Of a DNA stretch of 64,000 nt, positions 43,437 through 53,525 are shown one piece after another; position 1 is the stretch's first letter; every line of letters starts with the position of its first letter. The translations under genes and the position numbers were made by a program. Origin of the DNA: JAJFIE01 sp964344255 (GTDB lineage Bacteria; Pseudomonadota; Alphaproteobacteria; Rhodospirillales; Casp-alpha2); NCBI GenBank assembly GCA_964344255.1, contig CAYFMQ010000001.1, positions 496,001 through 560,000 of the forward strand. Direction: 5' to 3'. The notes under the pieces are model-generated. The model saw nothing but the letters and a program-made list of their open reading frames with translations, ran no database searches and was not told the DNA's origin.

Positions 43437-43613
43437 ATGGACCGCAATAGCTGGATAGGATGGATCCTGTTTACCGTTTCCGCCGTTTTCTTCACCGCCA
43501 CCAGCCTGCGCAGCGGCGACATGGTCGGCCTGGCCGGAAGCCTGCTGTTTCTCGTTGCCTGCTTCTTTTTCATGATTCCAACGCGCAAAGCGGCCAAAGA
43601 CCGGGCATCCTGA
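43437..43613 (+). CDS. 58-residue hypothetical membrane protein
   Basis: A short gene with an excellent AAGGAG ribosome site 8 bases before its ATG. It encodes two hydrophobic helices (WIGWILFTVSAVFFTATSL and GLAGSLLFLVACFFFMI) joined by a short loop and a basic tail RKAAKDRAS, so a small inner-membrane hairpin is expected. I do not recognise the family. It is divergent from the LysR gene at 43328 and 120 bp upstream of the LuxR-type regulator. Confidence 0.75.
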   Translation: MDRNSWIGWILFTVSAVFFTATSLRSGDMVGLAGSLLFLVACFFFMIPTRKAAKDRAS

Positions 43614-43733
43614 CAAGGTTTCTTGTATCGCACCATTTTCCCGCCGTTGACATCAAACGGCGTAAAACTCCCTGCACCGTATATAATGCAATCTTTGATT
43701 AGATTTTCCTAATTCAGAGCCCTATACTCCCTT

Positions 43734-44921
43734 GTGGGGAAGCAGATTCAACGTCTGGAAAAGACGAAAGTCAATCTGCTGATGGGAAAAGAAGAGAAAC
43801 GCGCGAAACTGATCGAAGAGATCTACCGCAATTCCTATGCCGGGAACGGTTTGGAAGGCATTTCTGCTGTTCTGTACAAGCATTTCGACGCCATGATCGG
43901 ATGTTACGGTATTCACGACCTGGTCGACGATACGCAGAGTATCCGTTTTTCGCTGTTTGAGCAGGACATCCCTCTGTCCCATTACGAACACTACAAGGGC
44001 GGCAGCCCGCTTTCCAAATCACTCGCGCGGAAGCCCGTCGACAACGCCTTGGCCGACCATGCTGCCGATACTGCCGAGGAATACTATTCTTCAGCCATTT
44101 TCAATGAATTGTTCAAGCCCCATGAAATTGATCACTCCCTGATGGTTGTGCTGGGCCGGGAAAATGGCGCCGTCAATTATTCCGGGGTCCGCCGGGGCGA
44201 TGACAGGGGGGAGTTTGATGACGAAGAAATCCAGGAACTGAACTTGCTCGCGCCTCATTTACGCCAGGCCTGGCAGATCGAAAGGCAGCTCGGGACCACA
44301 TTACAGGATATTCAGATTCTTGAGCAATCCCTGAACAGCCTCTCAAGCGGCGTGTTGATACTGGATGCAAGAAAAAAGGCCCGATTCATAAACACGGCAG
44401 CAGAACGCATTCTTGCAGAGAAGGACGGTTTCGCCCTTTTAAGCCAGGGGGAATTTGTTTCGGTCGATTATCATTCCAACAAGATGCTGCAATGCCTGAT
44501 CGAACAAGCAGCTTCGCCGGCAGGGCTACTGCATTCCCACACCGGTGGCGCGCTTTCCATTCCGCGCGCCAGTGGGAAAAAAGCCTATGGCGTCCTGGTA
44601 ACCCCGCTTGATGGGCAGAGTTTCGAGGAAGTCGACCCGTTTTCCAGATCCGCCCGGACAATGGTGTTCATCCATGACCCGGAAACACATGCCGGAAATG
44701 GGGCGGCGCACTCGATTGCCGCCGTTTTCGGTTTCGCTCCCCGCGAGGCTGACGTAGCGGCGGCGCTCATTACCGGCCGGAACATTCCGGAGATTGCCGA
44801 AGGCATCGGCCTGAAGGAAAGCACAACCCGGTTTTACGTCAAGCAGTTGCTGGCCAAAACCGGCGCCAGAAGCCAGCATGAGCTGGTCAGCATGATCTTC
44901 CGGTCTGTTCCCAACCTCTGA
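43734..44921 (+). CDS. LuxR-family transcriptional regulator
   Basis: A 395-residue protein. The C-terminal ~65 residues form a LuxR helix-turn-helix: GFAPREADVAAALITGRNIPEIAEGIGLKES then TRFYVKQLLAKTG. The long N-terminal part is not an autoinducer or receiver domain I recognise; a middle segment (LSSGVLILDARKKARFINTAAERILA) reads like a PAS domain. Two starts are possible: GTG 43734 and ATG 43782, neither with a strong ribosome site. It converges on the alpha/beta hydrolase at 44940. Confidence 0.85.
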   Translation: MGKQIQRLEKTKVNLLMGKEEKRAKLIEEIYRNSYAGNGLEGISAVLYKHFDAMIGCYGIHDLVDDTQSIRFSLFEQDIPLSHYEHYKGGSPLSKSLARKPVDNALADHAADTAEEYYSSAIFNELFKPHEIDHSLMVVLGRENGAVNYSGVRRGDDRGEFDDEEIQELNLLAPHLRQAWQIERQLGTTLQDIQILEQSLNSLSSGVLILDARKKARFINTAAERILAEKDGFALLSQGEFVSVDYHSNKMLQCLIEQAASPAGLLHSHTGGALSIPRASGKKAYGVLVTPLDGQSFEEVDPFSRSARTMVFIHDPETHAGNGAAHSIAAVFGFAPREADVAAALITGRNIPEIAEGIGLKESTTRFYVKQLLAKTGARSQHELVSMIFRSVPNL

Positions 44922-44939
44922 TCTTTTGTTGTTCGGCAA

Positions 44940-45770
44940 TCAGGTAATGTCGTCCAGAAACGCTGACAGTTCCTTGTTGTAAAGATCTGGACTTTCCCAG
45001 AACGGCATATGACCGCATCCGCCGATGACCGTCGTCCGCTCCCGCCAGCGGCTGGCGTAGCTCAGGCCATCGAGATAATCCCGCCTTACACAGGGATCGT
45101 TCTCCCCTTCGATTACGGCAATGGGAACCAGGCTACGCCCAACCAGCGAAACCTCGTCTGCATACCTGCCCTCCTGCAGGCTGGAGACCAGGGATGTCCG
45201 GGCCTTTCCGTCCGTCCGCATGGTTTCATCCAGCAGGACCGGCGGCACATCATCATCTGACACGCCCAGGCATGTTGCGATAAAGGCCTTTGCTTCACTC
45301 TGGTCGATGCTTTCCTTGAAAGCGACTTCCAGCGCGATTGTCGGGTTGAAAGCTTTCGCCATCGTGGCGGGATCGTGATCGATGGGCGGTGCGCCGCTGA
45401 TGACAACACCAGCAATCCCGGAAGGATCGGTCGACAGTACTTCCATGACGACATGGCCGCCCAGGCTCCATCCGACAAGAACCGTACTTTTCAAATTCAG
45501 GGCGTCCATGACCTCCCTGACGGCTCCGGCGTAACCGGGCAGGGTATAAGCGCTTGCAGGGTCAGACGCATCGCCGGAACGGCCATGCCCCGGCAGGTCG
45601 ATAGCAATGAGTCGATGTTCGGCTTTTAACGCTCCTGTGAACTGATGCCGGAAGACCTGCGATGAAAAGGAGTTGCCGTGCACGAACAGGACAGAAACGT
45701 CTTCATCACCTTCGTTCCGGAAAGCAATTCTGCCCGCCGCCGTATCGATGTAGTTTACCGTTCCCTCCAA
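44940..45770 (-). CDS. alpha/beta hydrolase
   Basis: A 276-residue alpha/beta hydrolase. HGNSF is the oxyanion loop, GWSLGG the nucleophile elbow (Ser102), EGENDP the acid region and GGCGHMPFWESPDLY the catalytic His segment. The IDLPGHGRSG motif is typical of esterases, haloperoxidases and ring-opening hydrolases; the substrate is unknown. A palindrome shared with the TetR promoter region lies about 72 bp upstream (45842-45855), so TetR control is possible. Confidence 0.9.
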   Translation of the reverse strand: MEGTVNYIDTAAGRIAFRNEGDEDVSVLFVHGNSFSSQVFRHQFTGALKAEHRLIAIDLPGHGRSGDASDPASAYTLPGYAGAVREVMDALNLKSTVLVGWSLGGHVVMEVLSTDPSGIAGVVISGAPPIDHDPATMAKAFNPTIALEVAFKESIDQSEAKAFIATCLGVSDDDVPPVLLDETMRTDGKARTSLVSSLQEGRYADEVSLVGRSLVPIAVIEGENDPCVRRDYLDGLSYASRWRERTTVIGGCGHMPFWESPDLYNKELSAFLDDIT

Positions 45771-45841
45771 ACCGGTCTCCTCTTGTCTTCGTTGTTAAAC
45801 GTCCATTTTGACCAGAAAAATGCATTTTTTCATCAGATACC

Positions 45842-45855
45842 TACCATTTGGTATA
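45842..45855. promoter_or_regulatory. candidate operator matching the TetR palindrome
   Basis: TACCATTTGGTATA. Thirteen bases (45842-45854) are identical to the reverse complement of the palindrome in the TetR promoter (12986-13001). Read on the minus strand it overlaps a plausible -10 region for the hydrolase gene. It could instead serve the plus-strand leader of the aminotransferase. Confidence 0.5.
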
Positions 45856-45888
45856 TGACGCATCATGATCGACCAGCAATAAGAAAGG

Positions 45889-45978
45889 TGACCAATAAGA
45901 GAAAACTCCTTGTTCATCAAATTGGTCATTACGTAACATTCTCGGGTAATGGCGGGACACTCGCCATTACCCTTTTTT
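45889..45978 (+). promoter_or_regulatory. attenuator-like leader with orphan Rho-independent terminator
   Basis: A perfect 11-bp stem GGGTAATGGCG (45944-45954) and CGCCATTACCC (45962-45972) followed by T6 (45973-45978) is a strong plus-strand terminator, yet no plus-strand gene precedes it. Upstream, TGACCAAT (45889-45896) pairs with ATTGGTCA (45921-45928), and CATTAC (45927-45932) can pair with GTAATG (45946-45951). The last pairing excludes both other stems, the arrangement of a termination/antitermination switch. The leader continues ~150 bp to the aminotransferase. A small RNA gene ending at the terminator is the alternative. Confidence 0.6.
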
Positions 45979-46127
45979 CTTATAAACAGCACAGAAACCG
46001 CGGCACACAACTCTTATGTCAGAGGGGCAAGGAGCCGCCTATCCAACATTTGGCATGTGCATCAGTGGATTTCGGAGTATGTTTTCCGCCATAATGATAA
46101 AAACGCGGTCAAAACAGGAATTTACCG

Positions 46128-47507
46128 ATGTCAAACAAGGAACTCCCCTCTCTCGCATACCGCCATCTGTGGATGCATTTCACCTCCATGCCGTCCTACA
46201 AGGACACGGACGTTCCCGTCATCACGCATGGCGAAGGGTGTTACATTTATGACACCGAGGGCAAAAAGTACCTGGACGGCCTGGCCGGGCTGTTCGTTTC
46301 CCAGGTCGGCCACGGCCGCAAGGAAATCGCCAAGGCCATGGCGGAACAGGCGGAAAAGCTCGCCTACTTCCCGATCTGGAGCTACGCCCACGAACCGGCC
46401 ATCGAGCTGGCGACGCGCCTGGCGGAGCTGGCGCCGGGCGATCTCAACCGGGTGTTTTTCACCTCCGGCGGCTCCGAGGCCGTCGAGACCGCGTGGAAGC
46501 TGGCGCGCCAGTATTTCACGGAAATCGGCCAGCCGCGCCGCTACAAGGTGATTTCGCGTAACCTCGCCTATCACGGCACCACGCTGGGCGCGCTCTCCAT
46601 CAACGGGCTGTCGGATATCCGCACCACCTTCGAACCGCTGGTGCCCGGCGTCGCGCATGTCGAGAACACGGACGCCTATCGCAGCCACCTGATGACGGAA
46701 AGCGACACCAGCGAGAGTTTCGCCAAGAAGTGCGCCTATGAAATCGAGCGCGCCATCGTGATCGAGGGCCCGGAAACGGTCGCCGCCGTCTTCCTGGAGC
46801 CTGTGCAGAACTCCGGCGGCTGCATCACGCCGCCCGAAGGCTATTTCCAGGAAGTCCGCAAGATTTGCGACAAGTACGGCGTCCTGCTGGTCTCCGATGA
46901 AGTCATCTGCGCCTTCGGCCGCCTGGGCCACATGTTCGGCTCGCAACGCTATGGCTACCAGCCCGACATCATCACCTGCGCCAAGGGGCTGACCAGCGGC
47001 TACGCCCCCATGGGCGCCATGATCTGTTCCGACAAGCTGATGGAGCCGTTCCTGAAAGAAGGGTCGTGCTTCCTGCACGGCATCACCTTCGCCGGCCATC
47101 CCGTCGGCGCCGCCGCCGCCCTCGCCAACCTGGACATTTTCGAGAAAGAGGACGTGCTCGGTAACGTCAGGAAGAACGAGGACACGTTCCGCGGGCTGCT
47201 GGAAGGCCTCTACGAGCTTCCCATCGTCGGCGACGTCCGGGGCGACGGCTATTTCTACGGAATCGAGCTGGTCAAGGACAAGAAGACCAAGGAAACCTTC
47301 GACGATGATGCCGGCCACGCGTTCCTTTACGAATACCTCTCGCCGCGCCTGTTCGAATCCGGCCTGATGTGCCGCACGGACGACCGCGGCTCGCCGGTCA
47401 TCCAGCTCTCGCCGCCACTGGTCGCCGGTGAGGATGAACTGAACGAAATCGCCGGCATCCTGAAAACGGTGCTCACGGAAGCCTCCGACAAGGCGGGCTG
47501 CGCCTGA
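46128..47507 (+). CDS. class III PLP-dependent aminotransferase (omega-amino acid:pyruvate type)
   Basis: A 459-residue fold-type I PLP enzyme. FFTSGGSEAVETAWKLARQY binds the PLP phosphate, SDEVICAFGRLG contains the ring-contacting Asp, and CAKGLTSGYAPMGA holds the Schiff-base Lys286; GITFAGHPVGAAAALANL follows. It transfers an amino group from an omega-amino acid or amine (beta-alanine, taurine, putrescine or similar) to pyruvate or a keto acid. A long leader with an attenuator-like structure precedes it. A terminator follows and it converges on lepA. Confidence 0.92.
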   Translation: MSNKELPSLAYRHLWMHFTSMPSYKDTDVPVITHGEGCYIYDTEGKKYLDGLAGLFVSQVGHGRKEIAKAMAEQAEKLAYFPIWSYAHEPAIELATRLAELAPGDLNRVFFTSGGSEAVETAWKLARQYFTEIGQPRRYKVISRNLAYHGTTLGALSINGLSDIRTTFEPLVPGVAHVENTDAYRSHLMTESDTSESFAKKCAYEIERAIVIEGPETVAAVFLEPVQNSGGCITPPEGYFQEVRKICDKYGVLLVSDEVICAFGRLGHMFGSQRYGYQPDIITCAKGLTSGYAPMGAMICSDKLMEPFLKEGSCFLHGITFAGHPVGAAAALANLDIFEKEDVLGNVRKNEDTFRGLLEGLYELPIVGDVRGDGYFYGIELVKDKKTKETFDDDAGHAFLYEYLSPRLFESGLMCRTDDRGSPVIQLSPPLVAGEDELNEIAGILKTVLTEASDKAGCA

Positions 47508-47535
47508 CGGCGAAGATAAATCAGATCAAACGAAG

Positions 47536-47564
47536 AAGGGCGGGATATTCCCGCCCTTTTGCTT

Positions 47565-47566
<2 letters not shown>
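47536..47566. terminator. bidirectional Rho-independent terminator
   Basis: AAGGGCGGGA (47536-47545) and TCCCGCCCTT (47549-47558) form a 10-bp stem with a 3-base loop followed by TTGCTTTT. It separates the converging aminotransferase and lepA genes; on the minus strand its AA-rich flank gives a weaker T-run for lepA. Confidence 0.85.
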
Positions 47567-49373
<1,807 letters not shown>

Positions 49374-49424
49374 GGCGGGGGCCTTTTAGCACCCCGCCAC
49401 AGGGATGCCAAGAACGGGAATGAC

Positions 49425-50252
49425 TCAAGCCGTCAGGTAGGGCTTCACGTCGAAAATGCCTTCGGGGACCTTGGGGTAGACCTCGCCGATGATATTGACC
49501 AGGCGGCGGGACCAGCCGGTCGCCTGGCGCGGCATGACGGCGTGGATCGTGTTGATGGTGTTGATGAAAAAGGCGAACTGGTTGCGCCGGTAGGGCACAT
49601 AGGCGCAATCGATGACGTCCTCGGGCAGGATGCGGTTCTTGCCGAACAGCCGCGGCGTACCGCTCCGCCATTTCTGCACCACGAACTCGCCGCCCTGCGA
49701 ATCATCGTGGTCGTCGCGGAAATAGAGCAGCCCGGCGTAAAGCTCCACCGGGTTGTCGAGGTGCGGCCCCAGCACGGTACAGGCCTCGCGGACCGGCGTG
49801 TTGATGCCGGGCTGGCAGTCGAGGACCACGGATGCCAGGTCGTCGTCCAGGCGCCTGACGCCCACCGGCGCATCCCGTAATGATGTTCCCAGCCTTTCCT
49901 CAAGGTCCGGCACCGTCGCCTTGATGGCCGGCTCGCAGATATCCAGCAGCTCGTGGAAGAATTCCTGCGACGTATGGTAGGCGATGAAGTCGTGCCAGAT
50001 CTGCGGCACCCGGGTTTCGCCCGTCAGCACACCTAAAGCAGATAGCTGCCGCCGTTCGTTGTTGGGCGGGGCGCTTGCGTCGGAGACGTGATAAAAATCA
50101 TGGCCCAGGATCACCTCGTCGCTGACGTAGGCTTCCTCCAGTTCCCTGTAGACCGCCTCATCCAGGCAGCAGTCGATGGCGAGATGGGGATAGGGATCCA
50201 GTTTCAGGTCTTCTTTCCTGACCCTGGACAGGACGCTCAGCTTGTTCGACAT
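49425..50252 (-). CDS. 2-oxoglutarate/Fe(II)-dependent dioxygenase (prolyl-hydroxylase-like)
   Basis: A 275-residue protein with a double-stranded beta-helix C-terminal half. The iron triad is H164 and D166 (GPHLDNP) with H237 (NTIHAVMPR); an Arg in GWSRRLVN should bind 2-oxoglutarate, and GLLYFRDDHDDSQGGEF is the usual strand. Such proteins hydroxylate proline, other residues or free metabolites. GGAGGG precedes the start. It lies upstream of lepA in the same direction; whether the target is translational, as in ribosomal oxygenases, is speculation. Confidence 0.87.
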   Translation of the reverse strand: MSNKLSVLSRVRKEDLKLDPYPHLAIDCCLDEAVYRELEEAYVSDEVILGHDFYHVSDASAPPNNERRQLSALGVLTGETRVPQIWHDFIAYHTSQEFFHELLDICEPAIKATVPDLEERLGTSLRDAPVGVRRLDDDLASVVLDCQPGINTPVREACTVLGPHLDNPVELYAGLLYFRDDHDDSQGGEFVVQKWRSGTPRLFGKNRILPEDVIDCAYVPYRRNQFAFFINTINTIHAVMPRQATGWSRRLVNIIGEVYPKVPEGIFDVKPYLTA

Positions 50253-50480
50253 GATTTCCCTCCGAATGCCAGTCCCGTTAGGTCACGCCCGATAAGGGCG
50301 TGCCGGATTCTTCCACGTTAACCCTAGCCGACTACCCCCTTCCCGCACATGATCCATATCAAGAAGGGCGGCTTCCGGCGCGCCGTCATTATCTACCACA
50401 TCGTGGTTATTGCACCCGACGCCATTCCGTCCCATCCTCCGATCTGTAAGGTAAACACAGTAAAACCTGGGAGCACGCCT

Positions 50481-52124
50481 ATGAGCGCCGAACACACCGT
50501 CGACACCATCGTCGTCAACGCCGACATCCGGACCATGGATGCCATGAACCCGAGCGCCGAGGCGCTGGCTATCAGGAACGGGCGCATCGTCGCCGTCAAC
50601 GGCACGGATTCGATCAGGGATATGGCGAACGGCTCGACCCGCGTGATCGACGCCGGCGGCCGGCTGGTCATGCCCGGTTTCCAGGACACCCACATCCACC
50701 TGCAGGATTCCGGCGTCGGCTTCGTCACCGGCGTCGACCTGGAACAGGCCGACACGGCGGACAAGCTGAAAGCGGCGCTGAAAAAACAGGCGGCGGACAC
50801 GCCGGATACTTATTGGGTGCAGGGCCTGTGTTTCTCAACCGGTATCTTTAATGCAGATAACCTGACCCGCGAACTGCTTGACGAAGCCGTGCCCGACCGG
50901 CCGGTCTACATCATGGCCAGCGACGGCCACAACGCGGCCATGAATTCGCTGGGCCTGCGCGAGCTCAACATCACCTCCGAAACGCCCAATCCGCCCAACG
51001 GCGAGATCATCCGGGATGACTCGGGCGAACCCAAAGGTTTTCTATACGAGGACGCCATCTGGTGGGCGCTCGGCATGCTACCCAAACCAACGGACGAGGA
51101 TTACCGCAAAGGCGTCAAGTATGCCACCAACTACGTCAACCAGTACGGCATCACGGGCGTGCTGGACGCCATGGTGGGCGAACGCCACATGCGGGTTTAC
51201 ACGGACCTGGACAAGGCGGGTGAGCTGAACGTACGCGTAGGCTCGACCTGCAAGATCCATCCCCACGAGACGAACGTCCAAGAAGCCGTCGAACGCCTGA
51301 AGGACCTGCGCGAACGCTTCAAGACGGACAAGGTCGTCATGCATTCCGCCAAGTTCTTCCTGGACGGCGTCATGGAGAACGGCACCGCCGCCATGATGGA
51401 CGATTACGCCACGGGCGGAAACGCGCCGATCATGTTCGACGAGGAGCATCTGGAACAGCTGCTGATCGCGTGCGACGCGGAACGTTTCCAGCTTCACCTT
51501 CACACCATCGGCGACAAGGCCGTGCGCGTGGCATTGGACGGCATCGAGGCCGCCCGCAAGGCCAACGGCACGTGGCCGGCGCTGCACCAGTTGGCCCATA
51601 TCCAGAGCATCCACCCGGACGACATTCCGCGCTTCCGCGAACTGAACGCGCTCGCCAACTGGCAGCCCTACTGGGCCTGCCCGGAAGCATCAAACACCGA
51701 ATACGCCGTGCCCATGATGGGACCGGAGCGCGCCCGCTATCTCTATGCGGTCAAATCCGTGATCGACACCGGCGCGCCCTACGCCATTTCATCGGACTGG
51801 TTCGTCACCACGCCCAATCCGTTCGAGATCATGCAGGTCGCTGTCACCCGGCAGGCGCCGGGCAGCGCACCGGACAGCGAAATCTTCTGTGAAGAAGAGC
51901 GCATCGACGTGGAAACCGTGGTCAGGGGCTATACCACCAACGCCGCCGCCGGGGTCTGGCGCGGCGAAACCACGGGCTCCTTAAGCACCGGCAAGTTCGC
52001 CGACCTGATCATCGTGGACCGCGACATCTTTTCCATCAGCCCCTACGAACTGGGCGAAACGAAAGTGTTGCTGACCATGCTGGAAGGCAGCGATGTACAC
52101 CGGGCGGACGGGTTTGACGGGTGA
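50481..52124 (+). CDS. metal-dependent amidohydrolase (YtcJ-like)
   Basis: A 547-residue amidohydrolase-superfamily protein. A beta-sandwich holds NADIRTMDAM; the first metal motif is H71-x-H73 in DTHIHLQDSG, followed by a YtcJ-type barrel with HLHTIGDKAVRVALD and HQLAHIQSIHPDD, and SSDWFVTTPNPFEIMQ near the end. I start it at 50481 because GGGAG is 7 bases upstream; the frame begins at 50349 without family similarity. Substrates of this subgroup are mostly unknown. A PhyH-type oxygenase follows 24 bp downstream and is probably co-transcribed. Confidence 0.9.
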   Translation: MSAEHTVDTIVVNADIRTMDAMNPSAEALAIRNGRIVAVNGTDSIRDMANGSTRVIDAGGRLVMPGFQDTHIHLQDSGVGFVTGVDLEQADTADKLKAALKKQAADTPDTYWVQGLCFSTGIFNADNLTRELLDEAVPDRPVYIMASDGHNAAMNSLGLRELNITSETPNPPNGEIIRDDSGEPKGFLYEDAIWWALGMLPKPTDEDYRKGVKYATNYVNQYGITGVLDAMVGERHMRVYTDLDKAGELNVRVGSTCKIHPHETNVQEAVERLKDLRERFKTDKVVMHSAKFFLDGVMENGTAAMMDDYATGGNAPIMFDEEHLEQLLIACDAERFQLHLHTIGDKAVRVALDGIEAARKANGTWPALHQLAHIQSIHPDDIPRFRELNALANWQPYWACPEASNTEYAVPMMGPERARYLYAVKSVIDTGAPYAISSDWFVTTPNPFEIMQVAVTRQAPGSAPDSEIFCEEERIDVETVVRGYTTNAAAGVWRGETTGSLSTGKFADLIIVDRDIFSISPYELGETKVLLTMLEGSDVHRADGFDG

Positions 52125-52148
52125 GGCTTAACCCGCCAGGAGGCAACC

Positions 52149-52979
52149 ATGGACATCGAGCGCTTTAACGCTGACGTTTCGGCAAACAACGTGGTGGAAG
52201 CCGTCAGACGCGACGGCGGCGCCATCGTCGAGAGTGTCGTTGATGTTGAAACCATAGACCGTATCAATGCCGAATTTCGTCCCGAGTTCGATACCGTCGG
52301 CGCCACGACCATGAATGACTTCAACGGCTACAAGACGCTCAGGATCGGCAGCGTGCTTGGCTACGCCCCAACGTCCGCCGACCTGATCGGCCATCGCCTG
52401 GTGCTGGAAGTGGCCGACGCCCTGTTGCTGCCCCATTGCGAGAACTACCAGATCGGCAGCAACACGGCCATCGAGATACTTCCCGGCGAGGACCAGCAGG
52501 TTTTGCATCGCGACGATACGATCTACCCTATCCGGATGCCGGGCATGGAATGGCAGATTTCCGCCCTGTGGGCGCTGGATGATTTCACGGAGGAAAACGG
52601 CGCGACCCATGTCGTCGTCGGCTCTCACCGGCAAGTCGACCCTGACAACGTGCCCGAAAACAAAGACAGCATCCAGGCCGTCATGCCCAAGGGGTCGGTC
52701 CTGTTCTATCTCGGTACGACCTGGCACGGCGGCGGGGCCAACCGCTCGAACTCTCCGCGCCTGGCCCTCGTCAACACCTATGCGCTGGGCTGGCTCAGGC
52801 AGGAGGTCAACCAATACATCGACGTGTCGCAGGAAATGGTCGCCTCTTATCCGGAACACATCCGCCGGCTGCTCGGCTACCAGATGCACGGCGACATCCT
52901 GGGTCATCACCGCGCCCACAACCACATCAATCCCAACTGGGTTTCTGACTGGCAGCGCTCGGGCCTGCCGAAAGATTAG
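52149..52979 (+). CDS. phytanoyl-CoA dioxygenase (PhyH) family protein
   Basis: A 276-residue 2-oxoglutarate/Fe(II) dioxygenase. The iron ligands are H120 and D122 (LHRDDTIYP) and H193 (TWHGGGANRS), with R199 positioned for 2-oxoglutarate. A GATHVVVGSHR segment is typical of the family, which includes enzymes that hydroxylate fatty acyl groups, ectoine, or halogenate. GGAGG precedes the ATG closely. It is paired with the amidohydrolase upstream; together they suggest a small catabolic unit. Confidence 0.9.
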   Translation: MDIERFNADVSANNVVEAVRRDGGAIVESVVDVETIDRINAEFRPEFDTVGATTMNDFNGYKTLRIGSVLGYAPTSADLIGHRLVLEVADALLLPHCENYQIGSNTAIEILPGEDQQVLHRDDTIYPIRMPGMEWQISALWALDDFTEENGATHVVVGSHRQVDPDNVPENKDSIQAVMPKGSVLFYLGTTWHGGGANRSNSPRLALVNTYALGWLRQEVNQYIDVSQEMVASYPEHIRRLLGYQMHGDILGHHRAHNHINPNWVSDWQRSGLPKD

Positions 52980-53217
52980 GCGATATCCGGATATTCGCCG
53001 TTAATCGGAGCGCGACACCTTCCGACTGAAAAGTAGTGCTTGTGTATTACCTGGCATCCTATATGGTTGCGGAACGTTTCTAAGGTCGTTGTTGTTTACC
53101 TGTTTTTCCGCCAAGGCGGCGCACCAAGTTTTCTCTCCGACATTATCAGACGTAGACACCGGGACATTGCACGATGCAGTGGCCCTTCTATTCATTTGTC
53201 GTGAAAGGAAAATTATT
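52980..53217 (+). promoter_or_regulatory. long structured 5' leader of the cold-shock gene
   Basis: A ~160-200-base untranslated leader with hairpins CCGCC-AA-GGCGG (53108-53119) and CATTGCA-CGA-TGCAGTG (53165-53181, one G-T pair), an ACGTAGACACC stretch between them and AAAGGAAAA just before the ATG. Cold-shock genes are known to carry such leaders, which fold differently at low temperature and control stability and translation. Confidence 0.65.
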
Positions 53218-53427
53218 ATGACGACAGGTACAGTTAAATGGTTCAACCCGACCAAGGGTTTCGGCTTCATCGAACCGGAAGACGGTTCCAAGGACGCTTT
53301 CGTCCACATCAGCGCGGTTGAGCGTTCAGGCCTGTCTGGGCTGAACGAAGGCCAGCGCGTCACGTTCGACCTCGTTTCGGGTCGCGATGGCAAGATGGCG
53401 GCGGAAAACCTTCAAGCTGCCGACTGA
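53218..53427 (+). CDS. cold-shock protein (CspA family)
   Basis: A 69-residue single OB-fold nucleic-acid chaperone. TGTVKWFNPTKGFGFIEPEDG contains the RNP1-like motif and DAFVHISAVERSG the RNP2-like one; length and start match CspA proteins. Translation starts at 53218, not at the upstream in-frame ATG 53089 that lies in the leader. It is followed by a strong terminator and is probably monocistronic. Confidence 0.96.
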   Translation: MTTGTVKWFNPTKGFGFIEPEDGSKDAFVHISAVERSGLSGLNEGQRVTFDLVSGRDGKMAAENLQAAD

Positions 53428-53461
53428 TCAAGTCGACCGAACAAGTCGATTGACCAAAGAT

Positions 53462-53490
53462 GAGGCGGCCATTGGCCGCCTCGTTTTTTT
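53462..53490 (+). terminator. Rho-independent terminator after csp
   Basis: GAGGCGGCC (53462-53470) and GGCCGCCTC (53474-53482) form a perfect 9-bp stem with an ATT loop, followed by G and T7. It ends the cold-shock transcript before the converging sulfatase gene. Confidence 0.93.
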
Positions 53491-53525
53491 ATGCCAAATG
53501 AAATAAGTGAAACGGAAGCGACGGT

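Noticed and set aside
45949..46551. Open frame overlapping the leader and start of the aminotransferase
   Set aside because: Its sequence becomes a shadow of the aminotransferase frame after 46128 and it begins inside the terminator hairpin.
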